64,000 nucleotides of DNA, taken from positions 31,666,734 through 31,730,733 of the forward strand of contig OU862934.1 in assembly GCA_917880885.1 (NCBI GenBank). Direction: 5' to 3'. Both the position numbers and the translations under genes were made by a program. The notes beneath the pieces were generated by a model. It saw only the letters and a list, made by a program, of their open reading frames with translations. It did not search any database and had not been told where the DNA came from. This DNA comes from Limnephilus marmoratus (Eukaryota; Arthropoda; Insecta; Trichoptera; Limnephilidae). Of this stretch, positions 9,655 through 19,248 are shown one piece after another; the first letter of the stretch is position 1; every line of letters begins with the position of its first letter.

Positions 9655-10845
9655 TGCCAAAATCACACCAAATCAATTCGGTTTCACCCCATCAAAATCT
9701 ACGACAGACGCATTACAGGCGGTGAGAATAGTAATGGAAAAATACCGTCTTAATAGGGAAAACTTACACTTCATCTTTATCGACTTAGAAAAAGCTTTCG
9801 ACCGAGTGCCAAGAAGACTTGTGTGGCAAGCTATGAGAGCTCAGGAACTACCAGAACATTATGTGAACCTCATAGAAGACATGTATAACAATACCCGCAC
9901 AAGGGTCAGAAGCCCGGTCGGTCTGAGCCAAGAATTCGAGGTTGAGGTGGGAGTTCACCAAGGTTCGGCGCTGAGCCCATTACTGTTCAACTTAGTAATG
10001 GATTACATCACCAAAAATATTCAAAAGAAACTACCCTGGAACCTTTTGTATGCAGACGATATCGTACTGATTGCCAAAACTGCGGAAGATCTGCAAAATA
10101 CCTTGACAGAATGGATAACAGCACTTGAAACATCAGGACTTCGTGTCAGCAGGTCAAAAACGGAGCACTTGGAATGTAATTTCAGCAGTACAGCGAGCAA
10201 CACTACCGTTTACTATCCAGACAGAATGCCGGTGCCAAAAGTAGAATCCTTCAAATACCTTGGCTCAGTAATAACAAAAGATGCAAATGTAGAAGCCGAT
10301 GTATCTCACAGAGTAAATGTTGCGTGGCAGAAGTGGCGATCACTCACTGGAGTACTGTGCGATTCAAGCATGCCCATTCGCACAAAAGGCAAAATATACA
10401 AAACTGCAGTGAGACCAGCAATGCTGTATGGGGCTGAGTGTTGGACAGTGAAGGAAAATCACGTCCAAAAACTGCACGTTGCAGAAATGAAAATGCTTAG
10501 ATGGTCAGGTGGGGTTACGAAACTGGACAAAATACGAAACGAACATATAAGGGGTAGTTTCAAGGTAGCCCCCCTTCCTGAAAAACTAACAGAAAGTCGC
10601 TTACGGTGGTATGGTCATGTAATGAGAAGAGACAAAGAACACGTGTGCCATAAAGCGCTAGCTATACCTGAAATAAAAAGAGGAAGAGGACGCCCCCCTC
10701 TGACATGGTGGACCAGCATGGCAAAAATAGCTCAAAATTTCCCCAATCCAACAACCCAAGACCGGTCGTCTTGGCGCAGATTGATTAGGAGAGCCGACCC
10801 CACTTAAAGTGGGAAGTGGCAAAGAAAAAGAAGAAGATATAGTAT
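9655..10845 (+). mobile_element. RTE-clade LINE, 5'-truncated
   Basis: Starts within the RT at a segment reading ITPNQFGFTPSKSTTDALQA and runs to the ORF stop at 10,807, then a short 3' tail rich in GAAGAA. RTE elements have one ORF (EN-RT); here the endonuclease and RT fingers are missing. Confidence 0.75.
9722..10807 (+). CDS. RTE reverse transcriptase, C-terminal two thirds
   Basis: A 361-codon open frame without a stop. Motifs: FIDLEKAFDRVPR near residue 20, VGVHQGSALSPLLFN near 80, LLYADDIVLI with the catalytic Asp pair near 110, FKYLGSVIT near 180, then a C-terminal domain ending in RLRWYGHVMRR and GRGRPPLTWW. This is the RTE/BovB-like signature often misannotated in insect gene sets. 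The ATG at 9722 lies inside the RT, so it is not a native start; the frame is open upstream to about 9655. The intact frame suggests a fairly young insertion. Confidence 0.85.
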   Translation: MRIVMEKYRLNRENLHFIFIDLEKAFDRVPRRLVWQAMRAQELPEHYVNLIEDMYNNTRTRVRSPVGLSQEFEVEVGVHQGSALSPLLFNLVMDYITKNIQKKLPWNLLYADDIVLIAKTAEDLQNTLTEWITALETSGLRVSRSKTEHLECNFSSTASNTTVYYPDRMPVPKVESFKYLGSVITKDANVEADVSHRVNVAWQKWRSLTGVLCDSSMPIRTKGKIYKTAVRPAMLYGAECWTVKENHVQKLHVAEMKMLRWSGGVTKLDKIRNEHIRGSFKVAPLPEKLTESRLRWYGHVMRRDKEHVCHKALAIPEIKRGRGRPPLTWWTSMAKIAQNFPNPTTQDRSSWRRLIRRADPT

Positions 10846-10849
10846 ATTT

Positions 10850-11123
10850 GCGGCATGTTCCAGAGTGGAAGATACTATTAGTATCGCCCTGGTGTAAGAC
10901 CACCATTCAGAATTGAAACGTTGCTTGAAAATGCCTTATACGTGTTTAGTGACCAGATCTGAATAGCCAGGTACTTCCCAACCTTCCTTTTCCCCACCTC
11001 CTTCCCCTCCCCACTACCTTCAGCCTCACATCATACCCCAATTGGGGATGCCATAGGCTCACTGGCTCCAGACGGGAGCAGTTGAGATTCTTGTGCGGTA
11101 TTCACTGTAAAAAAAAAAAAAAA
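10850..11123 (+). mobile_element. retroelement 3' tail with poly-A
   Basis: A stretch of higher GC with a CT-rich segment near 10,980-11,010 that ends in a run of about 15 A at 11,108-11,123. It looks like the 3' end of a SINE or short LINE copy. I cannot name the family. Confidence 0.4.
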
Positions 11124-11156
11124 GCTTATACATATATATACATAATTATTACAATT

Positions 11157-11202
11157 TTTTGACTGCCCAACTAGGAGTATTCCTGTTTTAGGACAGTCAA
11201 AA
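11157..11202. other. recurrent hairpin, copy 1
   Basis: TTTTGACTG then CC pairs with GG then CAGTCAAAA, with one mismatch. The loop contains AACTAGGA and TTCCTG. The same arrangement is at 49,229-49,273, where the stem has changed on both sides. AT-rich, weakly repetitive DNA follows in both places. Confidence 0.55.
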
Positions 11203-12300
11203 TATTATGGGTATGAACATGTGGAACATGATTTGTACAAAAAAAAAGAAAGAAAATTGATGAAATAAAAAGAAGAGAAAGAATATTAAATAAAACTTTA
11301 AAAAAAGTTTAAAACATAGTAACTGTTATTTGTTTGGCATAGAAAATAATAATAATTTTAAAAAGAAAAATTAGATACGTACATATATTTAACATACAGG
11401 TAACTTAAGAGGAATAAAGAGAATTAAAACATTTAGGTAACTTATGTATGCTTTGCATATTATAGTCCTACATACATGTGATGTAGAAAATAAAGAAAAA
11501 AAAAGAGAAGAGAAAGAATAAAATAAAAATGAAAAAATCAATTAAAACTTAAAACAGCCATGGTTTGTTTAGCATAGTTGTTGAAATGATAATAATAATA
11601 AATTAAAGTTATAAATATATGTGTACTTAGAAGAAAAAAATTAAAACATATGGTAATTGTAATGTTCTTTAATGTGGCCTTACTAGCCCGCAAATAATAA
11701 GATGTACAACGAAAGTTCTTTTCGTCTTTTATTGTGATGTTACAATGAAAAGTACTGTATTATTGTCTAGGTAGCGAGTGATTACTCAGGTTGCTAGAAT
11801 GGTTCTGCCGAGCTCCCATGGACGAGACTGCTGTCCGACTCGTGAGACGTTCGTCAAAGTTCGGCGGACCCGAACGTTTCCGAATTATCCACTACATGGA
11901 TAATCACATGTATCACAGTAATGGTTTTTGCATTTAATATTATAGTAGTCCTACGTACACATCTTGTATAATGAGAACTACGAGTAGAAAGAGAACAGAG
12001 ACAAGAGAGTAAAATCAAATAAAAAATGAATACCTGATTATTACTGTTGTTTGCTAGCATAGTTATTAAAATAATAATAAAATAATAGGTATGTATGTGT
12101 ACTTATAACTGGTGTTTACATTGCATATTATAAGCCTACATACATATTTTGTATAAATATGAATAGAAAAGAGAAGATATAGAATAAAATAAAATATCCA
12201 ATTAAAACATACGATTAACAGCTGCTTCTAATTTCTAATTTAAGAGTAATAGGTAGGTACATACATACACAATAATATAGATAAGAAAATAAGGATATCT
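11203..12300. repeat. AT-rich region with degenerate direct repeats
   Basis: Several loosely similar units (near 11,245, 11,470, 11,950 and 12,130) share a pattern of TACATACAT..TTGTA, then AAGAGAAGAGAAAGAATAAA and AATTAAAAC. No coding frame of note. A more GC-rich unplaced piece lies at about 11,680-11,880. Confidence 0.45.
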
Positions 12301-12379
12301 TTTAGATAGTTCATTTTTTATTGGAATTTTTGTTGTAGTTTTTGGTTTGTGTTTGATTTCATTTTTTGTGAAGTAAAAG

Positions 12380-12657
12380 TTTACTCTCCTTTCTCCCTAA
12401 TTGTTGAAACCATGTAGTGGTCTATTTACGAAGAACACCTGTGCTTTCCTTTTCCAAGCATTAGGCATGAAGTTGTATAATTTTGGACCTAAGAACATGA
12501 AGTGTCTTTGAGCGAGAGATGTTTTCGTTGTGAGTGTTACAATTGGATTTCTCCGTGAGTGTCGGGTGTCGTGAGAGTGGTTAATAGATGGGTATAGGTT
12601 AGATGGGTATGGGTATGGGTATAGGTTTTTTCCTCGGGGCTTCCTGGAAAAAAACAT
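12380..12657 (-). mobile_element. LINE 3' fragment, ORF2 C-terminus
   Basis: The minus strand encodes HDTRHSRRNPIV..TTKTSLAQR..FLGPKLYN, which matches the C-terminal end of the LINE ORF2 at 57,987-58,200 (HDTRHAGRNPIV..TTMTSLAQR). Only this last part is left. It ends before the palindrome at 12,736. Confidence 0.7.
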
Positions 12658-12735
12658 GTGAGTGCAAAATGCTGCAATTTAAGTACGTACAAGCATGTGT
12701 TATGATACGTTTTAAGATTTTCACGGACAAAAGTA

Positions 12736-12968
12736 TTTTGGTTATTTGTTTTTGGGGTGTTATGCCGTGTTGCGCTTCCTCCTTCTTGAGCCAACGTTTC
12801 GGACAGCGTTGCAGTGTCCATCATCAGGGCAGGGTTCAGGGTGTGTGTTCACACATCTACCGGACCTGCTGGATCTGCCCTGATGATGGACACTGCAGCG
12901 CTGTCCGAAACGTTGGCTCAAGAAGGAGGTAGCGTAACACGGCATAACACCCCAAAAACAAATAACGA
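12736..12968. repeat. long palindrome with two hammerhead-like cores
   Basis: Two arms of about 92-95 bases (12,736-12,830 and 12,877-12,968) are inverted copies of one another around a spacer of about 45 bases. Each arm, read outward, holds CTGATGA, one extra base, GGACA...TGTCC, GAAAC and GTTGGC: cores at 12,880-12,917 (+) and 12,830-12,790 (-). This is the order of a hammerhead ribozyme core. Beyond the arms the flanks diverge. Confidence 0.6.
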
Positions 12969-13093
12969 AAAAAGCACGTGTTATGTTTGTACAATATCGA
13001 ATTGTTACGTTTTTTATAGAATCGAATGCACTCTCCGCAAACGGGTTTCTTACAATTATCACATGTGTCCATTTTTTTATGTTTAACATGCTT

Positions 13094-14420
13094 CGTTCTA
13101 AACCTGTTAGAAGATATATTAATTCTAAATATTATATAAAATTGCTCAATAAAAACATGATTAAGCCAAAACGAACCTGGAAAACAATCAATTCCATTCT
13201 ATCAAATAGCTCGCGAAACCCAAAAATAGCTTGTAAATCTCTAGTCCTAAATCACGAAGAAGTAAATGGACCAAAGGAGATTGCAACTGAATTTAACGCA
13301 TTGTTTCTCTCAGTTGGGGAAAGTTTAGCGTCAGTTATAAAAACTTCAAAAACGGATGTAAACACGATCTATATGGAACTTCGAGCAAAACAATCGTTTA
13401 ACATTATCAGGACATATAAAAATGAAATTCTACCTATCAAATCGAAACTAAGTCTAAAGCGGCAGCTGGTTCCGATGGGATAACCTCTTTCCACCTAAAA
13501 AATTGCAAGGGGGAACTGGCGATGACCTTGTATTCTTAATAAATCTCTCTCTATCAAAGGGTGTCTTTCCAGACAAACTAAAAATTGTGAAAATAAAGAC
13601 GAATGCAAAAAAAATTCCAAAATTATCGTATAATTTCTATACTTCCAGCTTTCTCTAACATCTTTGAATTTATCGTTAAAGAAAGACGATTGAAATATCT
13701 CGAACACAACAAAATTCTCACGTCAAAACAATACTAATAGAATAATAACTACATGTGCAGCTTTCGATTTTATATCGAATCTACGGAAACATATTGACCA
13801 TGAGGATTTTACGGCGGCAATACTTATTGATCTAAAGAAGGCGTTTAAAACGGTGGATCATAACGTATTGATCGAAAAACTGAAACATTTGGGTATTGTT
13901 GGTACTTCTCTGGAACTTTTCCGATCTTACCTATCAAATAGCTTTTTGGCAATAGAACTGGGAGGAGAAACGAGTGAGTTGGTTACAATAATATGTGGAG
14001 TGCCACAGGGATCTATTCTTGGACCGTTGCTATTTCTAATCTATGTGAATGACATGACAAAGTTGGGTATTAAAGGAACTTTACAACTTTACGCGGACGA
14101 TACAGTATTTTTTTATAATAAACTGAACCTAGCGGAACTCAAAACGGAAATGAATGTTAATGTTTCTAAACCCACAAGCTGGTTGAGAATAAAACTCTTA
14201 AAGTAAAAAAAAAAAACTATTATTTACTTTTCGATAACAAGAAAAATTTCGGCCTTGATATCAAAGTTTGTAGTAACTGCCTCGAAAAGAAAATTCAGCG
14301 CATTTTAAAATTTAGAAAATATAATTTTGTAACTATTCTCCTACGAACTTCAAATAAATACTTAGGTATAGTGACCAGAGAGGTTGTATTAAATTATCAA
14401 ATTAAAAGGAATGTTATCTA
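13094..14420 (+). mobile_element. LINE family B relic: linker, RT and palm
   Basis: Consecutive plus-strand pieces in changing frames: linker (RTWKTINSILSNSSRNPK at 13,170-13,230), a thumb/finger piece (SDGITSFHLKN near 13,470), DHNVLIEKLKHLGI at 13,853, GVPQGSILGPLLFLIYVNDM near 13,998, YADDTVFFY near 14,090 and NKYLGIVT near 14,350. It is a Jockey/CR1-group RT broken by stops. The part 13,094-13,440 is about 90 percent identical to 44,938-45,290. Confidence 0.75.
13853..14206 (+). pseudogene. RT palm fragment of LINE family B
   Basis: A 117-codon open piece with GVPQGSILGPLLFLIYVNDM and YADDTVFFY. The catalytic Asp pair is kept but the frame is lost on both sides. Confidence 0.75.
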
Positions 14421-14439
14421 ACTATGTATGTATAAAATA

Positions 14440-15250
14440 TGGTTTTAAGTAATTATTTAGAAGAAGATACTGAAGTAGATTTTTTAAGAACTAGCGATCT
14501 CCATCAGCGGATAATAAATAAAAAATGATATAGGGGATTTAATTTATATTCATGTAAATATCAGATCACTGTCCACCATTGTTGGAATTGGGATATTTTG
14601 CATGTTTATTTAAGAGCTTGTTGGGAGCGTATAGACATTTTAATGATCAGCGAAACAAATATACGAGCTGACCTAATTAATATGTATGAGATTTCGGGCT
14701 ATTCAAATTACAACTGTTGTAATAACAAATCAGACGGGGGCATATCGCTATATATAAGGAACAATCTGGTATTTAAACAATCACTACTAGAATCAAATTA
14801 TTTTGAAAATATTTTCGGTGTAATTACTCTTCCAAATAAACAAAGTTTGAGTATATTAGCGATATATCGACCGCCGAATCTTAACCAACTATCGTTTATT
14901 AGGGAAATTGAATCTATTCTGACGGATTTCATAGGCACTCGAGACAATGTTTTGTTCTTTGGGGACGTTAATATAATCTTAAAAAGTAAATTTATACTAA
15001 AATATTCTTGCAAGCAATCATATTATCAAGTGCATAGACGGTGTGACGCGGGAAGCAATTGTTAGCGGTCGTATAACACAATCATGCATACATCATTTAT
15101 ATGTTAGTTACAGTAACGGGCTTAAACAAATGGACTCGCTATCATCGGGTGTATGCGAGATTTCCATAGCAGTTCATTATATGACAGCCGTTAATTTTAA
15201 ATATGATGTGCAAGAAGAACCCTTAAAAAACATGAAGAATGTAACTATTT
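14440..15250 (+). mobile_element. LINE family B relic: endonuclease half
   Basis: An AP-type endonuclease read across frames: VNIRSL near 14,552, DILMISETNIRAD near 14,634, GGISLYIRNN near 14,738, AIYRPPN near 14,861, NVLFFGDVNI near 14,945, then REAIVSGRITQSC near 15,047. It lies downstream of an RT of the same kind, so two copies or a rearranged one are involved. Confidence 0.7.
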
Positions 15251-15879
15251 TGTCCTTTATTGGTATGGTTTTACCATACCTTAGGTGTTCAATAATAATA
15301 AACACTATTTCATTATTTACCACTTGTTTATTTATTTAATTTAAAAAAAAATTACAACGTACACAATGGTGTGTAGCGGATCAGAATACGTCGTAACGTA
15401 AGATAATAAATAAGACTGTCACTTTTAGAACGGCGAGTTGTTATGCACTGAATTTTACTATCAACGTTTACAGGTTGATTACTTACTGTTCAGGCGGCGA
15501 GCCCGTTCTTGCTCAAATAGTCGACCGCTCAGGTAGCAGGAAAAACACTGGTAGGTAGGCAAAACGTGCCACTCGATGGTTCATGAAGCCTCGGCGCTAT
15601 ACAGTGAACTATGGGTACTAGCGCTAGGTCTTTCGAGTAAGTGGCAATACATTACAGGCGGCCAAGTGGACTATGTACTCTGCGTGTAGGTACCGGTGGT
15701 GGCGCGGCATTATTATCATTTTTTCAAAACCAACCAAAAGACCACGTGCAATAAAAAATTGGATAATTACTAATGTTTTAGACATCAAAAAAGGATTTAT
15801 TGTTATGAAAATGGAAAAATTCTCCTCTTAACAAAAACATGCAAAATAATCTAAAAAATTAATTACTAAAAGAAAAAAT
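15251..15879. other. unassigned, with a higher-GC segment
   Basis: 15,340-15,720 is richer in GC than its neighbours (GTACCGGTGGTGGCGCGGC near 15,690). I see no coding frame, terminal repeat or RNA gene in it. Confidence 0.3.
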
Positions 15880-16900
15880 GTTTTTTCAAAGATTAATTCA
15901 AATGTAGTTTTAATAATGCCAAGCAAACCTGGGATGAAATAAATAAAATGTTTGGAAGAAATACTAAAAGAAATTGTGATAAAGTCATTTCGCGATTTGT
16001 TTTAAAGGAACAGACGATGCCATGCGCAATAAACCAATATGTAAATTACTTTTCAGATAGTGTAAGCCACATGTTGGTCAGAAAGATGTGATTTTAAAGC
16101 ATCCAATATTAATCATGTAGAATTACCTCACTATGCGCTATTATTAGACCTATGTATATTCAAAGGAGGAATACTCTCCGAAATTGGAAAAAAGTACAGA
16201 AAATATATTACAGGATTTTTCAAATTAAAGTAAATAATGAATTAAACCATAAAAGACATGTTTTAGTACTATTCATTGATAATTCCAAAGCGTTTGATAA
16301 AATCGATCGACAAAAATTATTAAAAATATTTGAAGCAATTGGAATTAGAAGAAATCTACTTAATTTGTTTAAAAATTGTTTATTTAGTACACATATATGT
16401 GTAAAAATATTAGAAAAAATGAGTGGAAGAAAAAATGTCTTCTGGAGTCCCGCAGGAGTCAATTTAGGGACCCATACTTTACATTATATTTGTATCGATA
16501 GTGGAAAAACTATTTTTATATGTAAAACACTTTGTATATGCTGACGACACTGCACTTGTCATATCTGATGAACAATTATCCGTTGCTATTAAATGTATTC
16601 AACTTGACTTTACGTCGCTGATAAAATGGTCGCATGACGTAGGTCTAATCATTAATACCAAGAAAACTAAATTGATGCACATACGGTCTCCACATGCTTC
16701 ATTTCCGATTATGCCTAAAATAATTTATCATGACTTCATATGTATTCATCAAAACATTTTGCAGCCTTGCATGTGCGATAGTATTGAACTGGTAAATGAA
16801 AACGTTTATTTGGGGGTGACTGTTGATAGCAATTTCAAATGGAACACACAAATAAACAAAACATGTACAGTTTGGCAATTAAGTGTAGAAAATAAATGAT
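15880..16900 (+). mobile_element. LINE relic, RT region
   Basis: Pieces in several frames: KQTWDEINKMFGRN near 15,920, VLFIDNSKAFDKIDRQKLL near 16,266, a GVPQES-like stretch near 16,445, YADDTALVISDEQL near 16,539 and NVYLGVTVDSNFKWN near 16,802. This is a Jockey/CR1-group RT with an Asp pair but no continuous frame. Confidence 0.7.
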
Positions 16901-17343
16901 GGCGCTGTGATGGTTTTTTAGGGTTTTAATGACAACACCAAGATGGCTCGTAAGACAAAGAATATATGTTTAAAAAACAGTTCGGTCAAAATGCATATTT
17001 CATAACGAATTTGTATTTTCAAAAATTTTTAACAAAAAACTATAGTTTAATAGAAGAATATTAAATATTTAAAGAAGTAAAATTGTAATTTAATATAAGT
17101 AAAATAAAACCAAACAAATTTTAAGTGGGCGTTTATTTTGTTATAAGGTAATAATAAAAATAACATTAATACGGCATATAGGATGGGGCGGTACATATAC
17201 AAATCAAGCACAAACAATTTACATATCACAAAAACTAATAATAGAAACAATTTACAAAAACCCTACTCACATTCGTCAGAACTCTTATTCAAACAATTTA
17301 AGGTCAGAAAATTAAGTGCATTATACTTTTATCATGCAACATT
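16901..17343. other. AT-rich, nothing recognised
   Basis: No open frame with a recognisable motif, no repeat and no tRNA-like element. It may be the 3' part of the transposase gene at 17,344-17,645. Confidence 0.3.
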
Positions 17344-17645
17344 TCAAATAAATAAATATAATATATTCAAAATAAAGTTGCAAAGTTTATAAACAAAGCC
17401 GATGGAATGCAAAATTTTTCGTAAATATTCCCGGCTACCATCAAATCCAATGTCTTCTTTGAGTATGGTTAGTAAAGTTCTTGAAGTTGGGACTTTTTTA
17501 CGTACTATGACGAATGGCACAAATATCAAAATCATCCTACTCTTTTTTAGGGCGCCCCATTTTCCGTTTTCCCGGTATTTCAAGTTTTCCATCTGCTTTT
17601 TCCCCTTCCTTGACGATTCGCCTTACCGTTGATTGAGATTTACCT
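17344..17645 (-). pseudogene. Tc1/mariner-like transposase, DNA-binding exon fragment
   Basis: The minus strand encodes a helix-turn-helix-like segment (QSTVRRIVKEG, then GKRKMGRPKK) followed by KKVPTSRTLLTILKE and GSREYLRKILHSIGF. From memory this is the N-terminal region of a transposase family with a DDE_3 catalytic domain that is repeated in aphid and other insect genomes. An acceptor-like CACATACAG at about 17,654-17,646 precedes the first codon, so this may be a real internal exon. The catalytic part is missing: the frame runs into unrelated text below 17,400. Confidence 0.5.
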
Positions 17646-17815
17646 GTATGTGAAAAACATCATAAAAATTGTTATTATAGAAGGTATTTAACAAAACACA
17701 GTAGAGAAAGAAAGAGAAAATTACATATTATATATCTAATAAGTAGTGTTCTAACGCTTGCAACGGGAGCACGTTACCGCGGTATCATATTCGCGCTTGC
17801 AACCGTAACCCTTTC

Positions 17816-18889
17816 ATGGCGATAGAAGATCTAATAAACACGCTGAAAAATGAAGTACAAAAGATACAAACAGTCAAGGACTCTAAAACTAAAACCAACA
17901 TGGAAAAAATTATATTGGATCTCGATAATGAAATAAAATCTACAATACTAATAATGCAAGAACAAATCATACATTTACAAGACAAACTTATTGAAAAAAA
18001 CGATCAATTGGTGGGAAATATTGAAAAAATTATGAAAACCGCAATAACACCATCCTATGCTCAAGTAGTATCAACAACCAAAGTTATGCCTCAAGAAGAG
18101 AGATTCTCAATCATTATATCGTCAACTAAAAATAATACAAAAGCCGAAGAAATTGAAAATATAATTAAAAAGGAAATAAAATTAAACAACCTAAAGATAG
18201 GTATAAACGGTTTGAGGAAAACAAAAGAAGAAAAAATAATAATATCGTGTCCTAAAAAGGAATATGCAAATATCCTAACTGATGAATTAAAAAAACTAAA
18301 AAATGAACTGGTGGTAAATGAAGTACAAAAAAGAAGACCTAAAATAATAATAAAAGGATTAAAATCCAATCTTACTGAGGAAGAAATAGTTTGCGGAATA
18401 ATTAACCAGAACGAAGGAATTGAAGATGTCTACAAGGAAAGTGAAGACAACAAAATCACATTAATAGCGGAGATAAAGAACACAAACATAAATGAAAAAC
18501 AGCGCCTATTCACTAACTACATCATAGAAACTAGTGGGAAAATGCGAAAAAATCTTCTAGCACTCGGTAAACTAAATATTCAGTTTCAACGAGTAAAAAT
18601 TGACGACTGCAGCCCTCTGACGCAATGTTTTCATTGCTGTATGTTTATGCATACGGCTAAAAGATGTCTACATCGAACCAACCCTCCAATTTGCCCACAC
18701 TGCACAGGCGACCACATCCTTTCAAAATGCCCGGAAAGAGAAAATACAACCCCAGCGTGTGTAAACTGCATCAGACAAAACACTAAATATGGAGAAAAAA
18801 ACCCTACAGACCACACGGCCAACAGTACTTTGTGCAACTATCGAAACAAGATGCTGAAAATTGCGAGAGATCGCATTGACTACGATTAA
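17816..18889 (+). CDS. LINE ORF1 (Gag-like, zinc knuckles)
   Basis: A 357-codon ORF. The N-terminal 80 residues are Lys/Glu/Ile-rich and probably coiled coil, the middle is a charged RNA-binding-like region, and the C-terminus carries three Cys/His clusters: C-x2-C-x4-H-x4-C at about 271-284, C-x2-C-x3-H-x4-C at about 293-305 and a longer C-x2-C...H...C from about 315. This is the ORF1 layout of Jockey- and I-type elements, whose product coats the RNA. The stop overlaps an ATG (TAATG at 18,887), which opens a 96-codon frame of no known similarity before ORF2; that arrangement could allow reinitiation but may be chance. Confidence 0.75.
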   Translation: MAIEDLINTLKNEVQKIQTVKDSKTKTNMEKIILDLDNEIKSTILIMQEQIIHLQDKLIEKNDQLVGNIEKIMKTAITPSYAQVVSTTKVMPQEERFSIIISSTKNNTKAEEIENIIKKEIKLNNLKIGINGLRKTKEEKIIISCPKKEYANILTDELKKLKNELVVNEVQKRRPKIIIKGLKSNLTEEEIVCGIINQNEGIEDVYKESEDNKITLIAEIKNTNINEKQRLFTNYIIETSGKMRKNLLALGKLNIQFQRVKIDDCSPLTQCFHCCMFMHTAKRCLHRTNPPICPHCTGDHILSKCPERENTTPACVNCIRQNTKYGEKNPTDHTANSTLCNYRNKMLKIARDRIDYD

Positions 18890-19248
18890 TGATGTATAGT
18901 ATTATTTACAATTCAAACGAAAACAAAAACAATATTTTGAAGAAATACTTCGATAAACTCGCCCGCAAAGGGTTAGTTTTATTACACCGGTATAATATAC
19001 GCCGAATCTATACATTTTGTACTAATTTCGCAAAAGTGAGTGTAATCCGAGCGCATCGTTATTGTTGTAAGTTATTTTATTACTATCGAATACAATTATT
19101 ATGGGTCAGTTTATCAAACAAATTTTCGATAGCTATAAATTTTCGAAAAATCTATGTAAAAATCCCCGCAATTTTTTAAACAAATTATTGAAACATAAAT
19201 ATATATCAATGTCAATATTCTATTAAAATATATACCTAATATACTTTC

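Noticed and set aside
12603..13089. Overlapping open frames on both strands around 12.8 kb, one with a CDNCKKPVCGEC motif
   Set aside because: The palindrome makes mirror-image frames. The Cys motif recalls the C-terminal Cys-rich part of piggyBac transposases, but no other transposase part is present.
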